64,000 nucleotides of DNA from Protula sp. h YS-2021 (GCA_949752745.1 OX457032.1:10543543-10607542), one strand, 5' to 3'. Positions 21,951 through 33,631 are shown, counted from the first letter of the stretch. A program made the numbers and translations. The notes: generated from the letters alone by a model not told the origin.

Positions 21951-24465
21951 TTAATTTTTTTTTTTTTTTTTTTTTTATTTATCTTTTTATTTCAGACTCC
22001 TGGGTCCAGATACATTTAGTTGATGATTTAGTATACTCAGAATAGCCATATTTTAAATGGCAACATATATGATATATAATTCTAAAAAGATAAAACATAG
22101 TATTTTAAGATATAGCTAAGACATTGCACACAGTGGCGTAAGAGAAAAAAAATTGATACAATGAAGACATAAGCAAATGTAATTCAGTAATGTTAACGCT
22201 TGGAAATTATATATATCATGTCATACCATTTCATAAACAGCTTTGAGTTTAACATCAAATCACTACCCACCATGCTTTTTATTATTTCATTCTCTGATTT
22301 ATACATTCACTTCATTATACTGTTAATATAGGATCGCATAACCATATTCGCAACATTAATATTCATATCAACCATTTCTTTGCTAATGCTACATATATGA
22401 TTTATTGAAAAAAATTTACGAAAAACATTGTTGTATGCGACTTTGAACTTTTGAAATACACTTTGGTTGAAATTGCACCACAAGTGAGCACAATACAAAT
22501 TTGAAATAAATGTTTTGAACAGAACAACCTTCACCTCATATGAACAATGTCTAAATGTATTAATTAACTTATTACCTCTGGCATAAATACTTCTCATTTG
22601 TCTATGAATGTCGTCATTGTCATTCAAGAATTCATCAACAATATGCCCTAAATATTTATAATTCACACAGAACTTCAACGTTTCGTCATTTAGTTTAAAT
22701 GAATTATATTTCACTTTTTTATCTTTTAACGCACTAAAGACCATACATAACGTTTTAGATTCATTAAATTTTATGTCTAGTTTAATACCACATTCATTGC
22801 ATATATCTAAGAGTTTTTGCAAACCTTTGTGCGATGGACTAAATAATATGAGATCGTCAGCATAATATAAGTGATTTATAACAATGTTACCTATTGCGCA
22901 CCCAATTTTTGTTTTATTCAGTTCATTGCTGATTACGTCAACATACAAGTTAAACAACATTGGAGATAGTATACCACCTTGTCTGACGCCGTTTTTAACT
23001 TCAAACCATTCTGAATATTTTGTACCCCACCTGACTCTAACCCTTTGATTTGTATACCAATAAATTAATAAACGTAACAAAACTTTTGGAATATTTCTTT
23101 TCACAAGTATTTGAAATAATTTAACATGATTAACTCTGTCAAAAGCCTTGGATGCGTCTATGAAGCAGGCATATATATTTGAACCAAGACTATTGTAGTG
23201 TCGAACAGTTTCTTTTAATATCAAATTGCATAAATCTGTACTATGATGCTTTTTAAAACCAAACTGATTACAAGTTGTTGAGATATTAGGCTCTATTTTT
23301 AGAAGAATAAGATTCTCAATGATTTTAGACATTGTAGATGCAACAGTAATTGGACGATAATTTGACGCACATGTAATGTCTCCATTTTTGTTTTTTACAA
23401 TAGGAGTTATTGTAGACTCAATTAAAGAAATTGGTAAAAAAACCATGTCTAAACATCGCATTAATACAAATAGTTAAAAGTACACTTAATGTATCATCAC
23501 AATATTTTATGTGTTCAACAGAAAGACCACGAGAGTCTACCGATTTACCTGTGTTGAGGGCGTCTACAGCTTTCAGGACTTCTTTGTTGGAAAAGCTCAG
23601 AAATTCATCAGGACCTACGACATCTTGGTAAGTAAAGTCTTCTACTTTGCTGGGTACACAGTTGAAGATTGCACTATAATGACTTTTCCAAAATGAGCAT
23701 ATTTCTTTATTTCCTACAAGGCCATTCACAGTTGAACTTATTTGAGGTTTATCATTCTGAATTTTCTTAATCTCGGACCAAAAATCATTTGGGTTTTTAG
23801 TCATAAGTTTTTCTGCCAGTTTATCACTTTCTGTTCTTTCATAATTTTTCTTGCAGGCGCGGAATGCATATTTGAAGTTTGCTCTGGATCTTCTCATGTT
23901 CTCAGCTTCTACTCCGTGCTTGGGTTTCCCACGAAAACGCCACTCTAGAAACGCATCTCGAGCAATATTATATGCCTCGCGAACATACTCGTTCCAACCA
24001 GATGCTGCCTTGCAGTTCCAGTTACCTTGTTTTGAAGAGAAGACATTACTGCTTGCGCTTATAAGACAACTTGTAATTTCATCCACAAAATTTTCGATGG
24101 AGTTTTTAAATTCCTTAGATTTACAGTTATAGTCGAAACAGTGTAGAAAATGCTTTTCTGTGTCTATATCTTTTAGCAGAATTCTGGTTTTTTCTTTATA
24201 TCTTTGTACATCTTCTATTGTTAATTTTTTCCAGTTTACAACCATATTGTTGGTCTTGTCGATTTTTTCTGCAGACGGTAGTTGTTTCATGTCCAATTTT
24301 ATAACCATTGGTTTGTGATCCGATGACATAAAGTCATATATTATACTCACATTTTTGATACATTTGTTAGCTGCCTCCGTAGACAAACAATGGTCAAGCC
24401 ATGAAGTTGAATTCCACTTCAAATGCCTGGCGACTATAAGCAAATATACGGTATTGCGCACAGCT
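21951..24465 (-). mobile_element. LINE B, 5'-truncated non-LTR retrotransposon
   Basis: Minus-strand element ending in a poly(A) tail seen as the T-run at 21,954-21,976. It is inserted in the recombinase gene. The 5' end lies near 24,465, inside the endonuclease domain. A clear target duplication was not found; GCACAG occurs near both junctions but not adjacent to the tail. Confidence 0.85.
22307..24461 (-). pseudogene. LINE B ORF2: endonuclease C-terminus and reverse transcriptase
   Basis: Two frames overlap by a shift near 23,440. The first (24,461-23,418) holds the end of an APE-type endonuclease (SWLDHCLST, SSDHKPMVIKL) and the linker. The second (23,461-22,307) holds the reverse transcriptase: NYRPITVASTMSKIIENL, CFIDASKAFDRVNH, NGVRQGGILSPMLFN, catalytic YYADDLILFSPS. 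It is 5'-truncated and carries the frameshift, so it is inactive. It is a different family from LINE A (poly(A) tail and different RT motifs). Confidence 0.85.
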
Positions 24466-24467
24466 TA

Positions 24468-25304
24468 AGAAGTGGATAAATTACTGCCAACAACACAGCA
24501 TAAACCCATTTATCACAACGGCGGATGATGCTCTAAATTTCCTTGCTTCTTTGTTCTCTACTGGGGTTGGATGCAGCACCATTAACACTGCACACGCAGC
24601 GTTATCAACAACCGCGACCCTGATTGGTTACCCGGATCAAGACTTTGGCAAGCTCGCAATAACAGCGCGTCTCATGAAAGGCATTTATAACAAAAAGAAA
24701 CCCTGCTTTGCCACGGTATGTGCACACCTGGGACGCTTATGAAGTGCTTCGTTATCTTCACAGCAGGAGTTTTTCTGATTTAACACTTAAGACAGTAACA
24801 TTTAAACTGACAATGTTATTGGCGTTAACCTCGTGCTTGTCGCCTTCCGCTATTCATATAACAGCGAAAACGTGTATATTTTACTTTCTGAACACCTCCC
24901 AGGTTGGCAAGCACCAAGTGCCATTATTTATTGATATGTTTCATGATATTGAACTTTGTCTATGTAGGCATGTTCAAAAATACATTACCATAACGAGTGG
25001 CCTACGGAAAGATGAAAGTCAATTTCTTGTTAGCTATTCTAAACCCTATAAAGCTGTCACTGTATACACTATTAGTCGGTGGATTAAAACAGCTTGGAAA
25101 CTTTCAGGTGTTAATATGGCTAAATTTCCAGCATATTCCACCCAAAGTGCTACAACTTCAAAAGTTAAAAAGGAGTGGGTGTGCCAGTTGATACAATATT
25201 GTTGAAGGCTGGATAGGCCACAGAAAATATATTTAGAAAATTTTATAGAAGGCCTGTTACTATTGATAGCACTTTTGAGCAAGAAGTTTTGAAAATCAAT
25301 TGAC
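24468..25304 (+). pseudogene. Tyrosine recombinase, inactivated and split by LINE B
   Basis: Plus-strand frames joined by shifts give a core-binding domain (KKWINYCQQHSINPFITTAD, ARLMKGIYNKK) and a catalytic domain (LTMLLALTSCLSPSAIHIT, YSTQSATTSKVKKEW, FRKFYRRPVT). The nucleophilic Tyr in FRKFY remains. The first Arg is replaced (LTSCLSPS where the family has an Arg), and the H-x-x-R box reads Y-S-T-Q, consistent with CpG decay. The N-terminal part (SDTAQELI near 21,940) lies on the far side of LINE B. The exact recombinase class (DIRS or Crypton) was not resolved. Confidence 0.7.
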
Positions 25305-25439
25305 ATCTGTATATATGTAACCAGCATGCATATGGTTATGGACAATTACTGAAAAAATACGAAAAGAACCACACTGTATTTCTCTTGAGTCAAATATTAA
25401 AGGGCCAGAACCGCCCTCGTATAGGCTTTCAAATCTACC

Positions 25440-25477
25440 GGGAATCTGCTTGTCACGTGACATGACAAGCGAGGAGA
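25440..25477 (-). repeat. Right inverted end of the recombinase element
   Basis: Begins GGGAATCTGCTTGTCACGTG on the plus strand and matches 21,369-21,406 inverted without mismatch. Confidence 0.95.
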
Positions 25478-25580
25478 AATTGAAAATTAACCAAGGGACT
25501 TACCTGAAGGTTGATTGGAATTTCTTCGAGCGTCATGTGATGCTGACAAGGAAAACGGATGAGCAAATCAAAGCCTCCAA

Positions 25581-26119
25581 TCAAGTCACCTTGATTGATG
25601 TTATAACATCATGGCAATCCGCACACATCTCTTCAATCAAAAGACTGGACTCGTCAGACGATACTGTCTCATCAAATAATGCACCGTTTATTTCTGGCAT
25701 TGCCTCCAACAACATTGAACATTCCTCATCATTGAAGTTGATGTGGTAGATATAGTCTTTCCCTTCAGAGTGTGAGATATGTATAAAGCTAACAACGCTT
25801 CTCACTTGTAAGCGTTTAAATTCAAGTGCAGCTTATAGCCGAGCAGCATTTCTAAGTTATCATTCACGATCTTCCAGAGGGAGGCAGATAATGTAGCCCA
25901 TCTTTGATTTCGTTTGATTCTGGTGAATCGACAACACTGTCTATCTTCAACTCTTATGGCTAAGGTAGCACTAATCTTGAAGTTATTTTTCATTTCTTGT
26001 CTCTCCATGTCAGTTAAAGTCTTATTGAACACTTTACTGAAAACATGATTAAAATCAATCCAGTAGTTTTGAAGTAATGCACTGTTGAATATCTTTCTTA
26101 CATCATACCCATCTATCAA
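25581..26119 (-). pseudogene. Two-module PC4-like protein of Polinton A, frameshifted
   Basis: Frames 26,119-25,802 and 25,805-25,581 align in order with the element B gene at 57,607. Matches are NNFKISATLAIRVED with the B N-terminus, then TRIKRNQRWATLSASLWKIV, then after a shift DYIYHINFNDEECSMLLEAM and CADCHD. The cysteine-rich tail of B is missing. It lies just inside the right terminal repeat and reads away from it, as in B. Confidence 0.7.
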
Positions 26120-26130
26120 GTCATCGACTA

Positions 26131-26817
26131 TGTTGGGGGGGGGGCGATAACAACAGATTTGAGGGGGGGGCGATAAAAGCAGGTTTGAGGGGTCTGGACG
26201 ATAATACCAGGTTTGAGGGGGGTCAGACGATAATAACAGGGTTGAGCGGAGTCAGACGACAATAACAGGTTTGAAAAACTGTACAAAGCACTTACCTGAA
26301 TGAATGAAACTCTATGATGTTTTTTTAACACCGTGCACACGATATCCACAACGGTGATAAAAAATGGTACTTATCCTTTAGTTTGTTTTCACAATGAAAC
26401 TCTATAATTTTTTTAGATCACTTACACAGTATCCCCAACAACAAAAAACTGCTTATAATGCATAAAAAAGAAATACACTTTTATTCCGAAACTCTATGAT
26501 TAAACGCTATGGCAAAACGCTATGGCGCCTTTTTAGAGAGTGCACACACTGTCCGTAAATGGGTGCATTCTGACTCAGGGTGGATTCTGACTCAGATTTT
26601 TTATGACAGGTTTGAGGAGTGGAGGGGGCACATCATGACGTCAGGTCAGTCTACTGTTTTTTCTATCATGTATACCAACTTTTTCCAAAACAGACTGTCT
26701 GTCCTGGATACCTATCCAGAACATACATAGCCGAACCAGATCATCCCTCAAATCTGGGTGAGGTTAAGGGTACGTATACAGAACACACAATGCCAAAACA
26801 GCTCCCCCACCGCTACT
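26131..26817 (-). repeat. Polinton A right terminal inverted repeat
   Basis: Inverted partner of the left repeat pieces. The inner 150 bp is a minisatellite with TTTGAGGGGGG-CGATAATA units. The outer end finishes CACCGCTACT at 26,817. It is uninterrupted and so shows the state of the left repeat before LINE A inserted. Confidence 0.85.
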
Positions 26818-27851
26818 GATTTCATCAATTATTTTATTGATTTTAATTTAACCCACTCGAAGCCTTCGTCTCGTATTTATTTCTTTGGCTCTTCAGCTTT
26901 CTTCCAAACGGAACTGTTAGATACCGCAAAATTTACTTATTCTTTCTTACAAGAGAGCTTGTAATCTAACTGTTTTCTGTGAATTCGTGATCCTGTGCAT
27001 TGTATCACACGAATACTGCAATACAATTGGGTACACTCTGCAGTCCAAATCCATCCCCGTTCGCCCATCGTTCTGGGCAGACATGACATAGAATACCTGA
27101 TCCCCCACTTTGTACCTATATCAGATCCTCATATCGCAAAGTATCGTTGCTCTAGCTGAATAAAAACGCCTATATTTCTATTAAATCAAAGTTCACCTGT
27201 AAATTGATCTCTGTTTTTTATACTGATAAAGCTGGAATGAGAATTAAAGCCTTTTTTATTGCAGCAAATACATATAACAGAATATCTTAACGTATGCTTA
27301 AGAGCAACATTTATTAAAAGAAAATTGTGCTATGTCAGTGTAATCGGAACTGTTTTCTTATAGCACAGGAATATACCAAAGCTTAGCATTAATCCTCAGT
27401 TTTTTGCTGTGGGAAACAGACATATTAATATGTAAGTTTAAATTAAGACATACGTATTACACAGAAAACTAAAAAAAGAACTGTAAGACATGCATTAAGA
27501 ATAATGCTCGACATTTAATGATGACAAGTATTTTGTTTATTTACCAGCTCAATGTTACGTTTATCCGTGCTTTATGTGTCAGGGAAAAAGCTTGTTATTG
27601 TTAAACATGACAAATAAACCACTTCATAGAAGGAAAAATCGCATGTTTATGCTTTGAGTTGACCCTGAAGTAGTATTGTGCTGCCTGACTGTCTTCTACA
27701 CGAAAAAGGCTTTGGAGATCTTTTGCAGTACATAAATAATGTCAGTCTGTTATTGTTCGTCATTTGTGTTTTGAATATTTTGGGTACAAAAGATATTTAA
27801 CCATAAACAACTGTGGAATTTCCTTAGGAAAGATACACGAAAATGTGATAA
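26818..27851. other. Intergenic AT-rich region
   Basis: Unique sequence outside the right end of Polinton A. No gene, repeat or RNA was recognised. Confidence 0.5.
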
Positions 27852-28056
27852 GCAATAGGTTATTGACCGCGAAGGAAACGTAGTGTGCGAACCAGAGGTT
27901 GAGTGCCGTTCTCAGAGCACTAGGTTATTGATCACGAGGGAAAAGTAGTGTGCGAACTCGAAAAGTGAGTGCCGTACTAAAAGCAATAGGTTATTGACCG
28001 CGAAGGAAAAGTAGTGTGCGAACCCGAGGTGTGAGTGCCGTACTTAAAGCAATAAT
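27852..28056. repeat. Three tandem copies of a ~66-bp unit
   Basis: Each unit carries ATAGGTTATTGACCGCGAAG, then AAGTAGTGTGCGAAC and GAGTGCCGTACT. The middle copy is the most diverged. Confidence 0.9.
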
Positions 28057-28830
28057 TTATTGTTTATACATCTGAGTGATATACTCTGTTTATTAATACC
28101 TTTATCACAAAGAGCGAAAAAACTGGTTTGTTTAATATTCGAATATGGCAGTCACTGTGCTGGTTCCTTGCACCGGGTTTTCAGGGGACATTCCCCTGAA
28201 TTAAAACAATATCAATATTTTGTACAACTTTTTGTTGGGAAGGATATGCCGCAGTTTTTTTTTCAATCTGGCATTCAGTCACCGATGCGTCATGTAGAGT
28301 GTATGCAATTGTTTTACTTCTTGATTGGAAATGTCAATCGATTATTCTTTTTATTTTAATATTTATCAAACAAATATTCATATAGAAGAGACTTTTAGAC
28401 AATGCTAGCTTTTGAATGCAGTTTCGAATAATTTGGATGTAGATCGATGCGAATGCAGATCCATGCGCGTGTACACTCGTACAACTGCATGTTCGGATAT
28501 CATAATGCACTCGTATATAATTGTGCATTCGCATAAATTTGCAATTGTTCACAATCACTTACAACGGAATTCGAAGAGCACAAGCCTCAACAAGGCTCAA
28601 TCATCATCTCAGAAATTATTTAACCGAATTCAAGTGGGTAATAACAATCAGTTGTGACACACCTGCATTGCCCGCGTGAAAACCATTTGATTGTTTAAGA
28701 GTGTTTAAGACAAGCTGCCATCATCCGGTATGTGATAAGTATGTAAATATTTTCAAATTTATGGCCGACACACTAAAAAAACGATAATTTCGAATTTCGT
28801 GATAGATGATCCCATTGCATTCGCACATTT
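28057..28830. other. Intergenic region without recognised gene
   Basis: Unique sequence. Around 28,430-28,560 words such as GATGCGAATGC and CACTCGTA suggest a short degenerate repeat. Short frames on both strands show no domain. Confidence 0.4.
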
Positions 28831-28945
28831 GAGCCAATCAGAGGAAAGATTGATCACCCGGTCTCCTGGTCTGATGTGATCCAGGGGCCTTGGGATTACC
28901 TGCACCAGCTCTCTAACCAACTAAGCTGACCCTCATCACAGAGAG
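28831..28945 (-). repeat. tRNA-derived SINE remnant
   Basis: The minus strand of 28,911-28,929 reads TCAGCTTAGTTGGTTAGAG, a good RNA polymerase III A box in tRNA-like context (AGAGAGCTGGTGCA follows). A B box is only weakly seen. No cloverleaf for a functional tRNA can be drawn, so a decayed SINE head is the better reading. Confidence 0.4.
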
Positions 28946-28969
28946 GTATATACCAGCGAGCTAAAAGGA

Positions 28970-29412
28970 GTCTTTTCTCGAGGTTATATTCTGATAATTT
29001 TCTCACATGATTCTCTAGCTTGTATTCTTATAATTTTCTGATATTATTCTCGAGCTTGTATTCTTATAATTTTCTCATATGATTCTCTGCCGTGTATTCT
29101 TACATTTATCTGATATGATACTCCGGTTTGTGTTCTTATAATTCTCTGATATGATTCTCCAGCTTGTATTCTTAGAATCCTCTGATGTGATTCCCGAGGG
29201 TGTGTTCTTTTAATTCTGTGATCTGATTCTCCAGCTTGTATTCTTATATTTCTCTGATATGATTCTCCAGCTTGTATTTTTAGAATTCTCGGATATGATT
29301 CCCGAGGGTGTGTTCTTTTAATTCTGTGATCTGATTCTCCAGCTTGTATTCTTATAATTCTCTGATATGATTCTCTAGCTCTATTATTCTCTGATGATTC
29401 TCTAGCTTCTAT
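28970..29412. repeat. Minisatellite, ~36-bp unit
   Basis: About 12 diverged copies of GATTCTCCAGCTTGTATTCT followed by TATAATTCTCTGATAT. Some copies carry the variant CCCGAGGGTGTGTTCTTTTA. Confidence 0.9.
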
Positions 29413-29486
29413 TCTTAAAATAGCATAAACAATAATAACCTATTGTCATGAAATGAACAAAAATCTGACTGGTTATCTCCAAAGTA

Positions 29487-30682
29487 CAGTCCACATTCGA
29501 TAACTCGAACTTCGATAACTCGAACTATTTACACGGTCCGGTTCTCTTTTTCACTAAGTTTTTTGTAGCATATTCGATAACTTGAAATATCCATAACTCG
29601 AGCCTTTTTGGGGGCTTAAATCTGTATGTTTGTAAATGAAACTGACATATGTTTCTTGTTTGAGTAGCCCACTCTTTTGTTTAAAAAACCCATTATTGGT
29701 GATAACTCGACTCCCATCCCATCACTGCAAGCATGCATTGTTTTCAGGTGTTGCACTAGAGTCCTTATCTTAATTCCTAATCCCTTGTGTACAGGAGTGT
29801 GTCTTATTATGCCATTTCTTTACAACATCTACTTCTATAAACTGTTCAAAACTAGCACTATACTATCAGTTCATATTCACAACATGCAGTAACTATGTTT
29901 TGAGAGATGGCTTCTGCAAAACCAGTTAAAATGAAGTTAATAACTCATGAAATTGAAGTAAAATACAGAGCCTTGCTGGCAGTTGAAAGTGGTGAAAGAA
30001 ATCAATTGTTGACACAAAGCTTGGTGTTCCAATTAACACTCTCGCAACTTGGATTAAAAGCATAGAGTCAATTAAAGACGGATATTTTAATTCAAATTTT
30101 GAGCCAAACCGCAAGAGGTTAAAAGCTGCACAACGTACCGATCTGGACAGTGCTCTTTACGAATGGCTGGTCAATGCACGTGCTCAAAACTTACCCACAA
30201 GTGAACTCATATTACAAGCTAAAGCCACTGAACTTTCGCAGTAAGTCGGTTTAATAGATTTCAAGTGCTCATCAGGAAGGATTCAAAATTTTCAAAAACG
30301 GCACAACATTATGTTCAAGAAAGTTTTTGGAGAGTCAAAGGCTGTAAATATGAGCACAGTTCAGAAGTGGTACTCCGAAGTATTTACGGAAATTTTAAAT
30401 GAATATAAACCGGGTGACTCGAGACGTGTTTGAAAACTTTGTGCATTGACAATATACAGTACCCTGTATTTCAGTTGCAATAAATAGTTTTTACTAGTTA
30501 TAATAAATAGCTATTTATTTATTATTTTTATGAGTTTCATTAATAAAAATGAATAAAATGGATGAATGCATTATTGCAATAAATTTTGCATGGGCACGTT
30601 ATGATATTTGATAACTCGAACATTCTATAACTTGAACTCTTTTCCTGAGTCACTCGAGGTTCGAGTTATCGAATATGGACTG
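29487..30682 (+). mobile_element. Tigger/pogo-like DNA transposon, internally deleted
   Basis: The ends are CAGTCCACATTCGATAACTC and its near-perfect inverse (GAGTTATCGAATATGGACTG), flanked by the TA target duplication (29,485-29,486 and 30,683-30,684). The length of 1.2 kb is short for a complete pogo element. Both ends repeat ATTCGATAACTCGAAC-like words several times. Confidence 0.88.
29907..30433 (+). pseudogene. Pogo/Tigger transposase N-terminus, decayed
   Basis: From the ATG at 29,907 the frames encode a psq/CENP-B type helix-turn-helix (AVESGERNQ, then STLxTW-like region) and an HTH_Tnp_Tc5 domain: FEPNRKRLKAAQRTDLDSAL, YEWLVNARAQNLPTSELIL, RIQNFQKRHNIMFKKVFGES. Frameshifts and stops interrupt it at about 30,016, 30,242 and 30,431. 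The DDE catalytic half is deleted. Confidence 0.75.
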
Positions 30683-30944
30683 TATTTATTTCGTCAATTC
30701 CTGTTGTGTGAATTTAAATAAATAACTTTTTCTGCGACAGGAACTTTTGGTGATACACTGGGACAACAGCTAAAATGATTGCAAAAACTAGACCGAAATT
30801 CGCCCAGCGAATTGGATCCCTCTTGGAAAATCATCTCAGAACTGTCCAAAACGATGTTTGTTCTTTCTGCAATTTTAACCACCAAGAAGAGCAAAAATTG
30901 TTAATGTGTTCTCGTACTCCCTTTTCACATACAAGTGGGCATCC

Positions 30945-31585
30945 TTACCGCTTTCGAGATACAGGGCAACTTCCGGCTTGGGGCTCGAAAGTGACCTTGT
31001 GGTCAAGGTCACCCAAAGTTATACGATAAGTAACGTCGCAGAGAGAGTGGAGGTCAAGATGAGGTCAAGATCAAGATTGCTCTGTCTCTTACCGTTTTCG
31101 AGATACAGGACAACTTCCGGTTTGGGGTTCGAAAGTGATCTTGAGGTCAAGACTACCGAAAGTTATACCATAGGTAACGAAAATGAGGTCAAAATCTCTT
31201 ACCGTTTTCGAGATACAGGACAACTTCCGGCTTGGGGCTCGAAAGTGACCTTGTGGTCAAGGTCACCCAAAGTTATACGATAAGTAACGTCGCAGAGAGA
31301 GTGGAGGTCAAGATGAGGTCAAGATCAAGATTGCTCTGTCTCTTACCGTTTTCGAGATACAGGACAACTTCCGGTTTGGGGTTCGAAAGTGATCTTGAGG
31401 TCAAGACTACCGAAAGTTATACCATAGCTAACGAAAATGAGGTCAAAATCTCTTACCGTTTTCGAGAAAAAGGCAATTGGGGGTTTTGGGTTCGAAACTA
31501 TGACCGTGAGGTCAAGGTCACCGAAAGTTATACCGTAAGTAAAATGAAATCAGAATTGTTCTATCTCTTACCGTTTTCGAGATAA
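30945..31585. repeat. 254-bp tandem repeat, GAGGTCAAG-rich
   Basis: Two nearly identical 254-bp units (30,951-31,204 and 31,205-31,458) and a diverged partial third. Each unit is two diverged half-units built on ACCGTTTTCGAGATACAGG, CAACTTCCGG, CTCGAAAGTGACCTTG and CCAAAGTTATAC. The words TCTCGAAAACGGT and CCGGAAGTTG of the array at 45.3 kb are the reverse complement of these, so both arrays belong to one family in opposite orientation. Confidence 0.88.
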
Positions 31586-33539
31586 ATCATTGTTTTTTTA
31601 AAATGATGCTTTTTGAGGTTTGACCTTGTTCAATAAGGTCGAGGTCATAAATTTTTACAGGGTGCACCGGATCAAATGACTCTTCATGCATATGCCAAGT
31701 TTGGTGTTTCTAGCTTCAACGGCCTTACAGGAGATGTCTGGAAACCGACTGACCTTTTTCGCGGTTTGATCTTGACCAGTAAGGCCAAGGTCATTAATTT
31801 TTTTATCAGATGCACCACTTCGCATGACCACTTCACATGGGGAGATGTCTGGAAACCGATTCGGCGAAAGAAAAAAAAATAAAAAAGGTTCGAAAAAAGG
31901 CGAAGAATGCGAGGCAATCGATCCCCATTTTTTAAAATGTCAATTGACATTTCCAAGTGGGAATAACCTTAGAACTGAATTCCGTTACCATTTGAGAAAT
32001 GTTTGTGTTATTTTAATTTTAATAATAATAATAACTTTCTAATTTAATTTGCATAATTCGGGGGTAAATGCTGGTGCAATTAATTTAAAGATTAAATTCG
32101 AGAACTGTTTTTGCATTTTCGGGAAATATTGCAAGAAACACCATTGCTAAAATGCTACACAAAAATATTATCTAGATGTAATTATCGGAAGCGTGACAAC
32201 AGCAATATGGCTAGCTACAAAGAAGTAACCCCTTTTTACAATAGGGCCGAATAAACTGCCATTGCATAAAACACCTTGTCAAGATACAGTGATCGCGAGT
32301 GTTTCGGATCTTGCTCTTGAGGAGTCAAGCTTACTATCCAATTTAATTGTTAAAGTTGCCTTTAGCGAAAAATGCGGGTTCTAACGTTCTGCACCGTTGA
32401 CTTTCACTATGGAGGCAAGGCTCATTCAACAAAACCGCAGATTGCCGTTTCCTGTCTTATTGCAAGGTCTACAATTATCCAAGAACTTTCACAGTTTTTT
32501 GTCTAATACTGAACGAAATCGACTCACTATTCAACACTTATCTTCAAAATTTAAATACAAAATTTATCCCAAGATTTCGTTCGAGTGCGCCATTGAAACA
32601 TCACAATGGCAGCTCACTCTGCACCATTTGGACTCATACCTGACGTTTGGCTTCAGTGCTTCCCAAAAATCAACTGCTTACAGTGTAGCTACCAGGCTCC
32701 AGGCTGGCAGAACAGCAGCCGCTCTTTAAAATGCGACCAATCAAAATATTTCGCGCCTGAAATTAGAACCAATAGAAAAATACTTGGCCAACATCATACG
32801 CTATAAGTAATATATAAACTAGAAACTTACGTTTTTAGAACGATCGCATGTTTCCATACATGATAACATATTAGTGTACAAAAACATTACCCTTTAACCA
32901 CCCCAAAATTACAAGTGAAGTTTGTGTTTCTAACAAAAATTTTCTCCGTTCAAAAATCCACTAAAACCGGAATTTCCAAAACTGAAATTACTACCGTTCT
33001 TTACATCTCAACGAGTTGTACTTCATGCTATATAAAACTTTTAAATTCAATGTCTAGTTCCTGAGATATCTGCTAACACATAACTACTTAAAACATATGT
33101 AAAGTAAATCTGCTAACAGATAACTACTTAACACATAAGTAAATTTTAAAATGGAGTAAAATCTACAAAAAGATCTCAAACAAACTCGAAACTAATATCA
33201 TCGTGTCCCTTACGATAAGATCCAACTAAATCCGAAACTGATCGCCGCTGTCGAGTAGCGGTTTGCACTAAATGCGCTACATCAACAGCTCTCTGCCAAA
33301 TTTGCTCAAGCTCATTGGTTACTTTACGACACGTTAAAGGAAAGAGACTGCACCAAAGGGCGCTACTCGGTGTTGAAGGTATGTTACGTTACAAATAAAC
33401 ACAGTAGGGCGTAAACTACATCAAATACGAATTCTATTATCTTCCAATGACCGTATATAACACACGTCAAAATAATAACACAAGTGCGCTCTAAACGTCA
33501 TTTTTGCATATCCTAACAAACACACACAAACACACCCCC

Positions 33540-33540
<1 letters not shown>
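31586..33540. other. Intergenic region, partly repeat-derived
   Basis: 31,600-31,970 continues the GACCTTG/AAGGTCA-rich repeat, including two copies of GGAGATGTCTGGAAACCGA. From 32,000 to 33,540 the sequence looks unique. A plus-strand frame at 32,397-32,729 has no domain and no splice support. Confidence 0.45.

Positions 33541-33631
<91 letters not shown>

Larger units (their letters stand above)
21369..25477 (+). mobile_element. Tyrosine-recombinase element with perfect 38-bp inverted ends
   Basis: Bases 21,369-21,406 and 25,440-25,477 are exact reverse complements over 38 bp. Each includes the palindrome TGTCACGTGACA. The interior encodes a degraded tyrosine recombinase, split by LINE B. 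Inverted termini plus this enzyme fit a DIRS-like retroelement derivative or a Crypton-type element; no reverse transcriptase of its own was found. The insertion lies between the integrase and the PC4-like gene of Polinton A and coincides with loss of about 2.3 kb, judged from element B. No target duplication is seen, as expected for tyrosine recombinase elements. Confidence 0.75.
10256..26817. mobile_element. Polinton/Maverick element A, decayed and multiply interrupted
   Basis: The limits come from inverted matching of the two ends. The left end starts AGTATTTCAGCGGGGG and the right end finishes CCCCCACCGCTACT; both carry the AGT...ACT termini usual for Polintons. The inverted similarity continues inward through 10,256-10,514 plus 15,495-~15,990 on the left and ~26,130-26,817 on the right. 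Surviving Polinton genes inside are integrase, packaging ATPase, small basic protein, capsid C-terminus, protease and PC4-like genes, in the same order as in element B. Subtracting the nested LINE (about 5.0 kb) and recombinase element (about 4.1 kb) leaves about 7.5 kb, roughly half of a usual 15-20 kb Polinton. Penton, most of the major capsid gene and DNA polymerase B are missing. A 6-bp target duplication is not visible. Confidence 0.85.

Noticed and set aside
22307..24461. LINE B as the reverse transcriptase of the surrounding recombinase element (making it a DIRS)
   Set aside because: It has an APE-type endonuclease and poly(A) tail, lies on the opposite strand, and splits the recombinase gene.
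21951..24470. GCACAG as target duplication of LINE B
   Set aside because: The left copy is separated from the poly(A) tail by several bases and the right copy from the 5' break; a 6-bp chance match is plausible.
10250..26823. 6-bp target duplication of Polinton A
   Set aside because: The flanks AAAAAA and GATTTC do not match; either the termini are off by a few bases or the duplication has decayed.
28831..28945. Functional tRNA gene on the minus strand
   Set aside because: An A box is present but no cloverleaf or good B box; better read as a SINE remnant.
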